DNA from: Dipteris shenzhenensis
Lineage: Eukaryota > Polypodiophyta > Polypodiopsida > Gleicheniales
Length of the DNA stretch: 64,000 nt
Assembly: GCA_047967505.1 (NCBI GenBank)
Contig: CM106539.1
Strand: one strand, 5' to 3'
The first letter of the stretch is position 1; each line of letters opens with the position of its first letter. Under the pieces are notes generated by a model. The model was not told where the DNA came from and ran no database searches. It was given only the letters and a program-made list of their open reading frames with translations. The translations under genes were made by a program, and so were the position numbers. Below, in pieces: positions 35,791 to 46,887 of the stretch.

Positions 35791-35961
35791 TGGTGCTGTG
35801 GATTGTGGGAGTAGCTGCATCCATTTTAAAATGAGAGGAAAAAACGAGACTCGAGACAAAATCACGTAGCTTCAACACGACCTTGCTTCAAGCTTGCACC
35901 ACACATTCTCTAACACTACAGCTTTACTTTGAAATTTTTAGAAATTAGTCCATTCTATCAT

Positions 35962-36926
35962 AGCCCCCAAAAAGAAATGCTCTTTCACTTAAAATTATCA
36001 TACATCAAAGGTGATGTTTGGATGACTGCGAGTGCACCCAAATGTAACATAACAAACTATTAAAATTTCACATAGCATCCATTAAGGGATTTTTCAAACT
36101 TGGGCCACCTATTTGCAACGAATAAGAATTAAATACAGAGGGAGAAATGGCTGAGTTTATAGACTTGCAAACAATCTGAATGAAGTCAGTGACTGATACT
36201 AAAAAGGTAAGTCATTTTTATAGCAGGAATCAATCCATTTAAACAAGAAAGAGTGCGACTGTGACTCACACTAAAAAAATAAGTCATTCTTACATTACAG
36301 CAGGAATCGATCCATTTGAACAAGAAAGAGTGATAGCTTCACATCGTCGAGACAAGGTAGTTGTTGGCAGAGATACATCATCGAGACCAAAAAACAGAGA
36401 CTGTACAAGCTTCATGAACAAAGGCGAAAATACAAAAACCAGAAGCCCCCAAAAAGAAATGCTCTTTCACTTAAAATTACCAAACATCAAAGGTGATGTT
36501 TGGATGACTGCGAGTGCACCCAAATGTAACATAACAAACTATTAAAATTTCACATAGCACCCATTAAGGGATTTTTCAAACTTGGGCCACCTATTTGCAA
36601 CGAATAAGAATTAAATACAGAGGGAGAAATGGCTGAGTTTATAGACTTGCAAACAATCTGAATGAAGTCTGTGACTGATACTAAAAAGGTAAGTCATTTT
36701 TATAGCAGGAATCAATCCATTTAAACAAGAAAGAGTGCGACTGTGACTCACACTAAAAAAATAAGTCATTCTTACATTACAGCAGGAATCGATCCATTTG
36801 AACAAGAAAGAGTGATAGCTTCACATCGTCGAGACCAGGTAGTTGTTGGCAGAGATACATCATCGAGACCAAAAAACAGAGACTGTACAAGCTTCATGAA
36901 CAAAGGCGAAAATACAAAAACCAGAA
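35962..36926. repeat. 482-bp tandem duplication downstream of the membrane-protein gene
   Basis: Copy 1 (35962-36443) and copy 2 (36444-36926) both begin AGCCCCCAAAAAGAAATGC (copy 2 shares the end of copy 1) and differ at only a few bases. Because the gene at 37048-38607 runs leftward, both copies lie at or just past its 3' untranslated region. Confidence 0.93.
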
Positions 36927-37047
36927 GCTGGCCATTCAAGGTCAGAAGACCGGAGGTGTGCTTTGTAACAAAGAACTGTAAAGCACGATGATTGATTTTG
37001 AACGAGGAAGGCATGTGCTCTCAGCAACTAGACGTCCTAAGACACTC

Positions 37048-38607
37048 CTATTCCTTCAAACCATCCATCATGTCGGCTACGAGTATTCTCAACAAAGCCT
37101 GGTCCTGAGGCTCTGTTATTGCATCAAAACTAATAGTACTAGTGTCATTATCAATACCATCACGTTTTGCCAGCTCTTCCCACCATTTCTGCCACACGGG
37201 GCCATCGCTAGGCAGAAGCTTCTTCGATTTCAACATGGACCGATCCTTGGTTTGCTTTGCCATATAAGCCACTGCCGCTGTCCTATTCCCGAACACAACC
37301 AAATCCATGGGCACAATTTCGAACTGCTCACAGGCCTTCTTGGCTATGCCCAACTGTCCGTTTTTAGATGCTTTCACCATGTCCACAACCAAGCCCAAGA
37401 GATTGGCTATGGCGAATAGTATCTGCCCGCTAAACGAAACGTTGGGCAAGAAGAGGACGCTGGCTATCACGTAGATGTAGAGCATGGAACCAGCCAAGAA
37501 CAACGAGTACCTTCCAAGGGAGGGTTCATAATGGATCTTGCGTTGAAACAGAGCTTGAATGTCTTGTTCTTCTCCCTTGATTATATGGAAAGTATCTGAA
37601 TCGGTATCATCCACAACCAAGCAATCGCCCTCCGGAGCACCCTTTGCCACCGTAGGTTTGGAGTACTGAAACTGACAAAGCCTCAACCCCATAACTGCCA
37701 CAAACATCCCGATCGTTCCCAAAGCTATCAATCCGGCAACAAACGCCTCCCCGCAATTGATACAGCTTACAATGACTCCAACTGTGAGCAGAAACGGTAG
37801 CCACCCTAGAAAGAAGAAGTCCCCTTTGCTAGACTTCAGCATCACCATCGGGTGTCCTTGTGTTCTCCCCACCTCCAGAGTGATCACCTTCACTGCCCTT
37901 TTTGCATCTCTTCCCCTGCGGCGTCCGAATGTTGACCCTAGTTCCACCTCGCCCTTCGCACGTAGGAGTGACTGCTCCTGCTCCTGCCTTTGTTCTGCCT
38001 TCCATAGTGACTGATTCTCCCGCACGATGGACGCGCCCACCACATTACCCACCGGACATTCTGTATTGGACTTCAATCCAATATAGCGCAATCCTTGTGG
38101 GCACTCCAGCCGGGCCAGTTTATATGCATCCACCGTTCCACCAAAGGAGAACAGACGTGCGACAGGGAATCCGGTGGCTTCAAACAACGCAGCCGCTACG
38201 CTCAAACTTCCCGGCCCGATGTGGCCTGTGAAGTAAAGCCAATCGTCATTCAGAGCAGAGTACGTCAAACTCTTCGTGGCCGCCTCGGGTCCAAAGGCAG
38301 ACATCAATCCGATGAGATCCATCTTCGTATCTACGCGGGTAATGGCATGGCACACGTTTGCCGCCGAAGCGGTTGAACATTGCTGTGCAACTACAAGAAG
38401 CCCTAGCAATTTAGGACATAATGAACGGTTGACGGAAGCAAACGAACCGAGTCGCCCTCCACTCCTTGCAAGTATAAGACGGGGGCTATCCTCAAGTCCG
38501 TCTACGCTCAAATTCTCATGACGAGCCTCCTCTGCGGAGGCAGATTCGCAACCCATCGAATTTCCTTGAGCTTCCAGGGTATGGCGAGGAGTTGGGGGCA
38601 AGAACAA
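37048..38607 (-). CDS. Multi-pass membrane protein of unknown function (519 aa)
   Basis: An intact single open frame of 519 codons. I do not recognise a named family. The N-terminal half (to about residue 270) is soluble-looking, with a conserved-looking stretch YFTGHIGPGSLSVAAALFEATGFPVARLFSFGG and a Cys-containing LARLECPQGLRYIG. It is followed by a basic segment (RRRGRDAKRAVK). Then come two hydrophobic spans (about 282-305 and 310-330), a polar loop rich in acids (DCLVVDDTDSDTF), two more spans (about 375-397 and 400-420), and a soluble C terminus with WQKWWEELAKRDG. A second ATG at codon 18 (MGCESAS) is a plausible alternative start. GC content is clearly higher than in the surroundings, as for a maintained gene. 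A decayed paralogue lies at 21930-22190, so it belongs to a family in this genome. Likely an integral membrane protein. Confidence 0.8.
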   Translation of the reverse strand: MFLPPTPRHTLEAQGNSMGCESASAEEARHENLSVDGLEDSPRLILARSGGRLGSFASVNRSLCPKLLGLLVVAQQCSTASAANVCHAITRVDTKMDLIGLMSAFGPEAATKSLTYSALNDDWLYFTGHIGPGSLSVAAALFEATGFPVARLFSFGGTVDAYKLARLECPQGLRYIGLKSNTECPVGNVVGASIVRENQSLWKAEQRQEQEQSLLRAKGEVELGSTFGRRRGRDAKRAVKVITLEVGRTQGHPMVMLKSSKGDFFFLGWLPFLLTVGVIVSCINCGEAFVAGLIALGTIGMFVAVMGLRLCQFQYSKPTVAKGAPEGDCLVVDDTDSDTFHIIKGEEQDIQALFQRKIHYEPSLGRYSLFLAGSMLYIYVIASVLFLPNVSFSGQILFAIANLLGLVVDMVKASKNGQLGIAKKACEQFEIVPMDLVVFGNRTAAVAYMAKQTKDRSMLKSKKLLPSDGPVWQKWWEELAKRDGIDNDTSTISFDAITEPQDQALLRILVADMMDGLKE

Positions 38608-39360
38608 ACAGACAGGAAGCTAAAGAAGGGGGTTTGAAATGCCAGAAAGGAAGATCTATCTCTCCAGAAAGGAAGCTCTATCTCTCCACAAACAAGGCTA
38701 CAACACGATCTGATCTCTAAGCAAGAGCTGCTTCAACAGAGGGAAGAAACTACAATCTAGTTGTCAACAAGAGGTGCTTCAACAAAGCTGGAGAGACGAA
38801 GGTTGCGTAGACGATTAGGGAAAGGGGGGAGGAGAGACCTAAAAAGGCGATTCTGGGAGGGTAACGGTTGTCTTCCTGGAAACTTCGTCGGAAACGTCCT
38901 GGAAAGTTCGTCGGAAACTGCGTCGGGAATTTCTGATCCTTTATCTCTTCCCAACGTCCCACCCACCACTATGGTGTGACACCAGTCACATCACCCAGAC
39001 CGATATTTTCTTCTCCACTCCCAGCTCTGACCTCCCCCAGCGTCCCCCTCCCTTTCGCCTGCCGCTGCGGCATCTCAGGCACTGTGCGGGAATCGAATAT
39101 GCCGGCAAGTTGGCAACCACCTCGTCACCATCAGCGGTGGTCCCCGCCAGCGTAAGATCAGGCCAACCGTCCGATATCAGGCTTCTTATCTTATCTTATA
39201 TCTTATCTTATTCTTATATTATTATTATTATTTATATTATATTAATTATTAATTATTAATTTTAATCTTCTATCTTCTATCTTCTATCTATCTTCTATCT
39301 TCTATCTATTCTATTAAGGAGGGTGAGAGGCACAAGAGGCTGACACGTGTTGCCCTATCC
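38608..39360 (-). promoter_or_regulatory. Upstream region of the membrane-protein gene
   Basis: Contains a short direct repeat near 38648-38690 (AGAAAGGAAG-TCTATCTCTCC twice), a GC-rich stretch at 39000-39170, and a TA/CTT microsatellite at 39180-39315 (TTATCTTATCTTATA, then TCTTCTATC units). No clear TATA box could be singled out. Confidence 0.4.
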
Positions 39361-39416
39361 TACGTGGCAGTTATTTGGAGGTTTGGAGGGAGAAGGATAG
39401 AGGTTCGGAGATGGTT

Positions 39417-39824
39417 CGGAGGGAGAGGGAGAGAGAGAGGGAGGGAGAGAGAGAGAGAGAGGGAGAGGGAGAGAGGAGAGAGAGAGGAGAGAGAGAGGGA
39501 GGAGAGAGAGAGAGGAGAGAGGGAGGAGAGAGAGAGAGGGAGGAGAGAGAGGGAGGGAGGGGAGAGAGAGAGAGAGAGAGGGAGGAGAGAGAGAAAGAGG
39601 GAGGGAGGAGAGAGAGAGGGAGGGAGGAGAGAGAGAGAGAGAGAGAGGGAGGAGGGAGAGAGAGAGAGGGAGGAGAGAGGGAGGAGAGAGAGAGAGAGAG
39701 AGGGAGGAGAGAGGGAGGGAGGAGAGAGAGGGAGGAGAGAGGGAGGGAGGGAGAGAGAGAGGGAGGGGAGAGAGAGAGAGAGAGAGGGAGGAGAGAGAGA
39801 CGGAGGAGAGAGAGAGAGAGGGAG

Positions 39825-39856
<32 letters not shown>

Positions 39857-39921
39857 AGAGAGAAGGAGAGAGAGAGGGAGGAGAGAGCGAGAGAGGAGAG
39901 AGAGAGACAGGGAGGAGAGAT

Positions 39922-39955
<34 letters not shown>

Positions 39956-40533
39956 GGAGAGAGAGGGAGGGAGGAGAGAGGGAGAGAGGGAGGAGAGAGA
40001 GAGAGGGAGGGAGGAGAGAGAGAGTGAGAGAGAGAGGGAGGAGAGAGAGAGGGAGGGAGGAGAGAGAGAAGGAGAGGAGAGAGAGAGAGAGAGGGAGGGA
40101 GGAAAGAGAGAGGGAGGGAGGAGAGAGAGAGGCAGGGAGGAGAGAGAGAGAGGGAGAGGAGAGAGAGAGGGAGGAGAGAGAGAGGGAGGAGAGAGAGAGA
40201 GAGAGGGAGAGAGGGAGAGAGAGAGGGAGAGGAGAGAGAGAGAGGAGAGAGAGGGAAGAGAGAGAGAGAGAGGAGAGAGAGGGAGGAGAGGGAAGAAGAG
40301 AGAGGGAGAGGAGGAGAGAGAGAGAGAGAGAGTGGAGAGATAGAGAGAGAGAGAGGGGGGGAGGAGAGAGAGAGAGAGAGGAGGAGAGAGAGGAGAGAGA
40401 AGAGGAGAGGGGGAGAAGGAAGAGAAGAGAGAGAGGAGGAGGAGAGGGGAGGAGAGAGGAGAGGAGAGAGGGAGGAGAGAGAGAGAGAGAGAGAGGGAGG
40501 AGAGAGAGAGAGGAGAGAGAGAGAGGAGAGAGA

Positions 40534-40570
<37 letters not shown>
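39417..40570. repeat. Polypurine (GAGAGGGAGG) block 1
   Basis: About 1.15 kb of almost pure G and A on the plus strand, built of GAGAGAGAGGGAGGA words of variable length with very few C or T bases. It ends in GGGGAGTTGTGAAATTACAAA, and nearly the same end closes block 2. Confidence 0.97.
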
Positions 40571-40728
40571 AGTTGTGAAATTACAAACACGACCTCTTTC
40601 AGGTAAATATTTGTTGGGCAGCATATGTTAGCATGCAGCAACTTCATACCCAAAGTTCCCTTGGCCATCTTTGGATTGAAAAAAATGTTTAGTGTAGATT
40701 ACTTCATGTAAAAGGCACCATGATTGGG
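40571..40728. other. Unique spacer between the two polypurine blocks
   Basis: About 160 bp of mixed sequence (TTACAAACACGACCTCTTTCAGG onward) without an open frame of note. Confidence 0.7.
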
Positions 40729-41263
40729 AAGAGGGAGGGAGGAGAGAGGGAGGGAGAGAGAGGGAGGAGAGAGAGGGAAGAGAGAGAGCGAGGGAGGAGA
40801 GATGAGAGAGAGAGAGAGAGAGAGGAGAGGAGGGAGGGAGGAGAGAGGGAGAGAGAGAGAGAGAGGAGAGAGGGAGAGAGAGAGAGAGAGAGGGAGGAGA
40901 GAGAGAGGGAGGGAGGAGAGAGAGAGTGAGGGAGAGGGAGGAGAGAGAGAGAGGGAGGGAGGAGAGAGAGAGGGAGGAGAGAGAGAGAAGGAGAGGAGAG
41001 AGACAGATAGAGAGAGAGGGAGGAGAGAGAGAGGGAGGAGAGAGAGAGAGGGAGGGAGCAGAGAGAGAGGAAGGGAGGAGAGAGAGAGGGAGAGGGAGGG
41101 AGGAGAGAGAGAGAGGGAGAGGAGAGAGAGAGGGAGGAGAGAGAGAGAGAGGGAAGAGAGAGGGAGGAGAGAGAGAGGGAGAGGAGAGAGAGAGAGGAGA
41201 GAGAGGGAAGAGAGAGGGAAGAGAGAGAGAGAGGAGAGAGAGGGAGGAGAGAGAGAGAGGGAG

Positions 41264-41332
<69 letters not shown>

Positions 41333-41334
41333 AG

Positions 41335-41378
<44 letters not shown>

Positions 41379-41540
41379 GAGAGAGAGGGAGGGAGGAGAG
41401 AGAGAGAGAGGGAGGAGAGAGGGGAGAGAGAGAGGAGAGAGGGAGGGAGAGAGAGAGGGAGGGAGGAGAGAGAGAGAGAGAGAGAGGGGGAGGAGAGAGA
41501 GAGAGAGGAGAGAGAGAGAGGAGAGAGAGAGGAGAGAGCG

Positions 41541-41578
<38 letters not shown>

Positions 41579-41585
41579 GGGGAAG
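40729..41585. repeat. Polypurine (GAGAGGGAGG) block 2
   Basis: Same composition as block 1. It ends GGGGGAAGTTGTGAATTTACAAA right at the assembly gap, so a block-plus-flank unit seems to be duplicated. Confidence 0.97.
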
Positions 41586-41601
41586 TTGTGAATTTACAAA
41601 A

Positions 41602-41701
41602 NNNNNNNNNNNNNNNNNNNNNNNNNNNNNNNNNNNNNNNNNNNNNNNNNNNNNNNNNNNNNNNNNNNNNNNNNNNNNNNNNNNNNNNNNNNNNNNNNNN
41701 N
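41602..41701. other. Assembly gap (100 N)
   Basis: Exactly 100 N, the conventional size for a gap of unknown length. The polypurine sequence beside it is the likely reason for the break. Confidence 0.99.
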
Positions 41702-41975
41702 TGGGTGCCATCTTCATTCACTCTCATCTGACAACCACCACCACCTTTACTCTTTCTCGATATTTGAATGGTGTTATCATGGGCATTCTTCATTTGCACT
41801 ATCTCCTTCTACTTCCTCTCGAGCGAGCATCTTTATGAACTCTGTCATGTGCGTAATAATTGGTTGCGGTAATTTTATTTTGTCTTCTACATCATACCCC
41901 ATGTGCTTCTTTGTTTTCTTTGACCTTGATTTCTAGGATACTATGACTATCTATGTGGAAAGTCTTGAAATTGCT

Positions 41976-44507
41976 TCATGGTTTGGGACCCATTCCTGGT
42001 AGGTGACCTTTTTCTGCATGTACGTTGTGAATTGCCTTCATAATGGATGTTACAACTTGATTGGTATCGTGTAGATGCAAGGAATCAATCCATATGTCTG
42101 CAAAAAACTTAAATCCGTGCACTAACACTCCACATCGATGTGTCTTTAAAAAGTATTTGCCTTGTAGCTTAGGTGGAGTGTTAATGAATCGAGGTAATGT
42201 TGTTGTATTTTGATCCATACCATCTACAATAATGCACATCTACTCATTTGGGTGAGAAATAGCTTGCTCCTTCCAAAATGCATATTTTATTCTAGAATGT
42301 CGAACAAGTCCATGATGAAATTCTCTCTTTCTTTTGTAAGCTTCTTTTTGTTTTGGAGATGTTGCACTCTCAAGTGCTCACTTTAGATCATCACAGTCGT
42401 TGCACTTTGATATTTTTTGCCTCTTTGGGATTTTAACGTGTCCAAAGCTTTTTTTCCAAAGAGTATACAAAGTATGAAAAGATGCTGGTGCATGCCCTCT
42501 TTGCCTCTGTGTTTCTCCAATAGAGTTAAATACTTCTTTTTTTGTCAAACCTATCGGAAGATGCATTTCTAATAGGTGGGGTTGCGGTAAAGCATTTTCA
42601 TAAATGTAATCTTTTAAAATTGCTGTTGCCGCAACCGTTGAGGCTCTTGTTTTGGGCCTTCCTATGTTTCCATGAATGTTAAATTTAACTCCATACTTTG
42701 CTTTATTAGCCAAATTCCAATATGTGCCATGTGATAATCCTGTAATAATGCGATATGCATTATTGCATATACTTTTTCCATTTATAAGAGGCCTTATTTG
42801 ATGTCCTGAACTTTGCCTTCTCTTATCATTTACAAGAAAGCAAGACAATCTCATGAGTAGGTATTTATTTCTTCTGCTTCCTTTCCTTTACCAGACATGT
42901 TCTCTACAACCCTTGATGTCATGTAAGTTAATGGATCACATACATGTACGCTTACAGCATGTAGATCGCATTGCTTTTAGCATAACATCTTCATTCATTA
43001 CTCTTATTCTCTTTGGTTGCTTTTTTGGATCTGCCTGTATTCGTTGTCTTTTCATGCATCTGTATGTCCGTTTTGGGACTTTCTGTATATTCTTTTTTGG
43101 ATTTGTGTAGTTCTCCTTGTAAGATTTATTTGTCACGTTGTTTTCATGAGATGTTGCATCCTTGATCTTATCACTCTGACAGTCAAATACTGAATATTCC
43201 TTTGTTGATGTCATCCTTGCTTTTGATACATTCGTCAAACCATTTGTAACATTTATAAGTTCACAATCAAAGTCAAACACCAAATAGTCCTTTGTTGGTC
43301 TCATCCCTACTTTTGATACAATCGTAGAACCACTTGTCACAATGGCATTAGAGTGTCCCGAATAATCTTCAAACTCATCTATTCCTGAGAGAACATCACT
43401 CATTGATGCACTTTCTATGGATTTCATAACTCCATAGTCAGTGGTGATAGAGTGTCCAGAATGATCTTCAAACTCATCTATTCCTGAGAGAATATCGCTC
43501 ATTGATGCACTTTCTATGGATTTCATAACTCCATAGTCTTGAAACTCTTCTACTCCAAAGAGAACATCACTCATTATACTATCGTGCATGATTTCCATAA
43601 TTCTATAGTTACCTGGTTTGACTCCAAGAACTTTATCAGTATCCATGAAGCCATCCATGCTTGAAAATATAACACTTTTGACATCTTTGCCCAAGTTCTT
43701 AATGTGCATGAACTCATCCACCCCTGGATAAAGCTTCACTTGCGAAATATTTTTCTTTCTCGGTACCAATGAACTCATCGACTTTTGATAAGACGTCAGT
43801 GCTATAGTTCAGTGCATTGGAATCATCCATCTCTGAAGGAATAGAGCTTGGTACATTGGCATATTCTTTCAATTCTTTGATGTTGTAGTATACATTATGT
43901 TTATCATTAAAAACCACATGCTGAGTCTTTTCAATCTTTAAAAATTGCATGCTCCATCTCAAATCCTTACCTACCTCATAGTAGGGACCATCCAATGACA
44001 TTGATTTACCATCCATACCATCATCAGTAACTTTTTGAATTCTCATTTGCGCAAATGTCCAGTGTTCCACTTGTTCAAATCCCAAGACTTGACCTTTTGC
44101 TACATTCTTATTTGCAAATGATAACATTTGTAAAATATCTCCCACTCTAAAATCCAAAGATATGCACTTTGTATTCCTGATGACATGTGTTGGATAAGTC
44201 TCATCTCTGTCCCATGCAATAAATGCTTTGTTGGAAGTATTATAGGGCACAACATCTCCAAGGATTTTCATATTCCCACACTTATGGTTTAGCTCAACAT
44301 GTGCACTAAGAATCCTTGATACGATAACCGCCACCTTATCTTCGCCAAGTCTTCTAAAGTGACAAGATCACTTTCATGGATTGTAGCAAATGCAACTACT
44401 TCTCTTTTGCAACATAAAATCACCTCCATCCCTCGAATAAATTTTGTAGCCATCTCCTTTGTGAGTTTCCTTTGTAAACAAGCTATAACAACCATTATAG
44501 AGAACAT
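41976..44507 (-). pseudogene. Decayed DUF7869-like protein gene
   Basis: Four long minus-strand stretches read as one protein. First, 44507-44289 and 44334-43714 join by a one-base shift (EDLG-EDKVAVIV) and carry an N-terminal region with an SLDFRVGDILQM block. Second, 43778-42936 holds acidic repeats (about 32 residues, SASMSDILSGIDEFEDHSGHS, twice) and a basic stretch ending CCKRTC. Third, after two stops, 42854-42378 contains FNIHGNIGRPK and ends CNDCDD. Fourth, after two more stops, 42239-41976 contains VDGMDQNTTTLPRF and GVLVHGFKFF. From memory the last two blocks resemble the family Pfam lists as DUF7869, a domain of unknown function often found in repeated, transposon-like gene families. 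At least four stops and two frameshifts make it non-functional. Its 5' end points at the telomere-like array. Confidence 0.65.
43380..43560 (-). repeat. In-frame ~96-bp tandem repeat inside the DUF7869-like gene
   Basis: TGATGCACTTTCTATGGATT occurs twice about 99-100 bp apart, together with AACTCATCTATTCCTGAGAG. In the protein this gives two copies of an Asp/Ser/Glu-rich unit, and related VDEF/VEEF words continue on both sides. Confidence 0.8.
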
Positions 44508-44580
44508 TAGTCTCTTCTCAATAATCTACTTTATTAATGATTTAAAAATCTAGAACTTGTTTGAAAATTTAATTAGACAC

Positions 44581-45520
44581 TAACCAATAACAACCGTAAA
44601 CCAATAACAATCCTAAACCCTAAACCCTAAACCCTAAACCAAAACAACCCTAAATCCTAAACCCTCAACCCTAACCAATAACAACCCTAAATCCTAAACC
44701 AAAACTCCCAAACCCTAAACCCTAAACCCTTAACCCTAACCCCCAAACCCTAAATCCTAAACCCTAACCCCCAAACACTAAACCCTAACTCCCAAACCCT
44801 AAACCCTAAACCCTAAACCTTAACTCCCAAACCCTAAACCCTAACTCCCAAACCCTACACCCTAACTCCTAAACCCTAAATCCTAACTCCTAAACCCTAA
44901 ACCCTAAACCCTTAACCCTAACCTCTAAACCCTAAACCCTAAACCCTTACCCCCAAACCCTAAACCCTAACTCCCAAACCCTAAACCTTAAACCCTAAAC
45001 CCTAAACCCTAAACCCTAACTCCCAAACCCTAAACACTAAACCCTAAACCCCAAACCCTATACCCTAAACCTTAAACCCTAACTCCCAAACCCTAAACCT
45101 TAGAATCCCCGAACCCTAAACCCTAAACCCTAACCCCCAAACCCTAAACCCTAAACCCTAAATCCTAAACCCCAACCCCCAAACCCTAAACCCTAAACCC
45201 TACCCCCTAAACCCAAACCACAAAACTCTAAACCCTAACCCCCAAACCCTGAACCCTAAACCCTAACCCTCAAACCTTGAACCCTAAATCCTAACTCCTA
45301 AACCTTAAACCCTAAACCCTAAACCCTACCCCCCAAAACCCTTAACCCTACCCCCCCAAAACCCTTGATTCAAACCACCAAACCCTAAACCCTAACTCAC
45401 AAACCTTAAACCTAACCCTAACTCACAACCCTAATTCCTAACTCACAAACCCTAAACCCTAACTCACCAAACCCCAAATCCTAAACCCCAACCACGAAAT
45501 CCTAAACCTTAAATCCTATG
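44581..45520. repeat. Interstitial telomere-like array, CCCTAAA strand
   Basis: About 940 bp of imperfect CCCTAAA repeats on the plus strand, with common variants such as CCCAAACCCTAAACCCTAACT. The heptamer is the usual plant telomere repeat. Degeneracy shows it is old or was never a true telomere. Confidence 0.95.
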
Positions 45521-45599
45521 AGTGTTTTCAGTAATATTATTTATTTAAGTAATAGTTTTAATTAGAATTCATAAGTAATAGTGGAATTGATGGTTGAGA

Positions 45600-46490
45600 G
45601 GGTGGTAGTGAGAGAAAGGGAGAGTGGGAAAGTAGAGAAAGGGAGTATGGGAGGGTGGTAGTGGAGAAAGGGAGAGTGGGAGAGGGAGTGGGAATGGGGG
45701 CGGTGGGGGTGGGCATGGGAGGATGGGAGTGGGAGTGGGAGAGGGAGTGGGAATGGGGGAGGTGGGGGTGGGGGTGGGAGAATGGGAGTGGGAGAGGGAG
45801 AGGGAGTGGGAATGGGGGAGGTGGGGGTGGGGTGAGGGTGGGAGGATGGGAGTGGGAGTGGGAGGGGTGGGGAGTGGGAGTGGAGGATGGGAGTGGGAGA
45901 GGGAGTGGGAATGGGGAGGTGGGGGTGGAAGTGGGAGGGGTGAGGTGGGAGGATGGGAGTGGGAATGGGGGAGGTGGGGGTGGAAGTGCGAGGGTGGGGT
46001 GGGAGGATGGGGGAGGGAGTGGGAATGGGGGAGGTGGGGGGGTGGGAAAATGGAGTGGGAGTGGGAGAGGGAGTGGGAATGGGGGAGGTGGGGGGTGGAA
46101 AAATGGGAGTGGGAGTGGGAGAGGGAGTGGAGGATGGGAGTGGGAGGGGTGAGGTGGGAGGATAACGGTGGGAGAATGGAAGTGGGAGTGGGAATGGGAG
46201 TGGGAATGGGGGGGGGAGGGGTGGGGGTGGGAGGATGGGAGTGGGAGTGAGAGGTGGAGGTGGGAGGATGGGAGTGGGTGGGAGAATGGGAGTGGGAGTG
46301 GGAGTGGGAATGGGGGAGGTGGGGGTGCGGGGAGGGTGGGAGTTGGAGGGGTGGGGTGGGAGGATGGGAGTGGGAGAGGGAGTGGGAATGGGGAAGGTGG
46401 AAGAATGGGCGTGGGCATGGGAGTGGGAATGGGGGAGGTGGGGTGGGAGGATGGGGGTGGGAGGATGGGAGTGGGTGGTAGAGAGAGAGA
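45600..46490. repeat. G-rich minisatellite (GGGAGTGGGAGAGGGAGTGGG)
   Basis: Near-continuous runs of three to six G separated by A, T or AGT, forming loose units with GGGAATGGGGGAGGTGGGGG. Dozens of G-runs at short spacing fit many possible G-quadruplexes on the plus strand. Open frames on both strands are by-products. Confidence 0.95.
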
Positions 46491-46562
46491 AGATAATCTA
46501 ATAGAGAGGCCAATGGGAGAGGAGATAATGTTATAGAAGGACCAATGAGAGAGAAGCACTTA

Positions 46563-46700
46563 AAACCCTAGTTTTTCTTATATATACTCTCCTTCTCTCA
46601 TTGTTTCTCTCATTCCAACAAGGAAGAGCAAGAGGAGAAGCAAAAAGAGGAGGAAGAGCAAAAGCAAGCACAAGCATAGATCTCAACTTTTTTCCAGGTA
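46563..46700 (+). promoter_or_regulatory. Promoter-like segment: telo box and TATA box
   Basis: AAACCCTA (46563-46570, a telo box as found in many plant promoters of growth-related genes) is followed by TATATATAC at 46579-46587. A CT-rich start-like stretch (CTCTCCTTCTCTCATTGTTTC) comes next, then a purine-rich leader and a possible 5' splice site (CCAG/GTACTT near 46698). The downstream sequence is the GA/GC array, so any transcript would be non-coding. Confidence 0.5.
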
Positions 46701-46744
46701 CTTTTTTTAAAATTTGTATTCTTTGAAATTTTATTATAGAGAGA

Positions 46745-46856
46745 GAACTTAGACAGAGAAAAGTGAAGGAAAAACTTTTAGAGAGAGATTATAAGAGAGA
46801 GAGTCTTGCTGCCTCGGCAGCAAAAGAGAGAGAGAGAGAAAGAGAGAGGGAGAGAA

Positions 46857-46887
<31 letters not shown>

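Noticed and set aside
39355-41799. Open frames of 300-400 residues (Ser/Leu/Pro-rich or Arg/Glu/Gly-rich) on both strands
   Set aside because: They are simple translations of GA polypurine repeats; one even spans the N gap. No gene-like composition or signals.
45558-46559. Long His/Pro/Ser-rich and Gly/Trp/Glu-rich frames
   Set aside because: By-products of the G-rich minisatellite, open in several frames on both strands.
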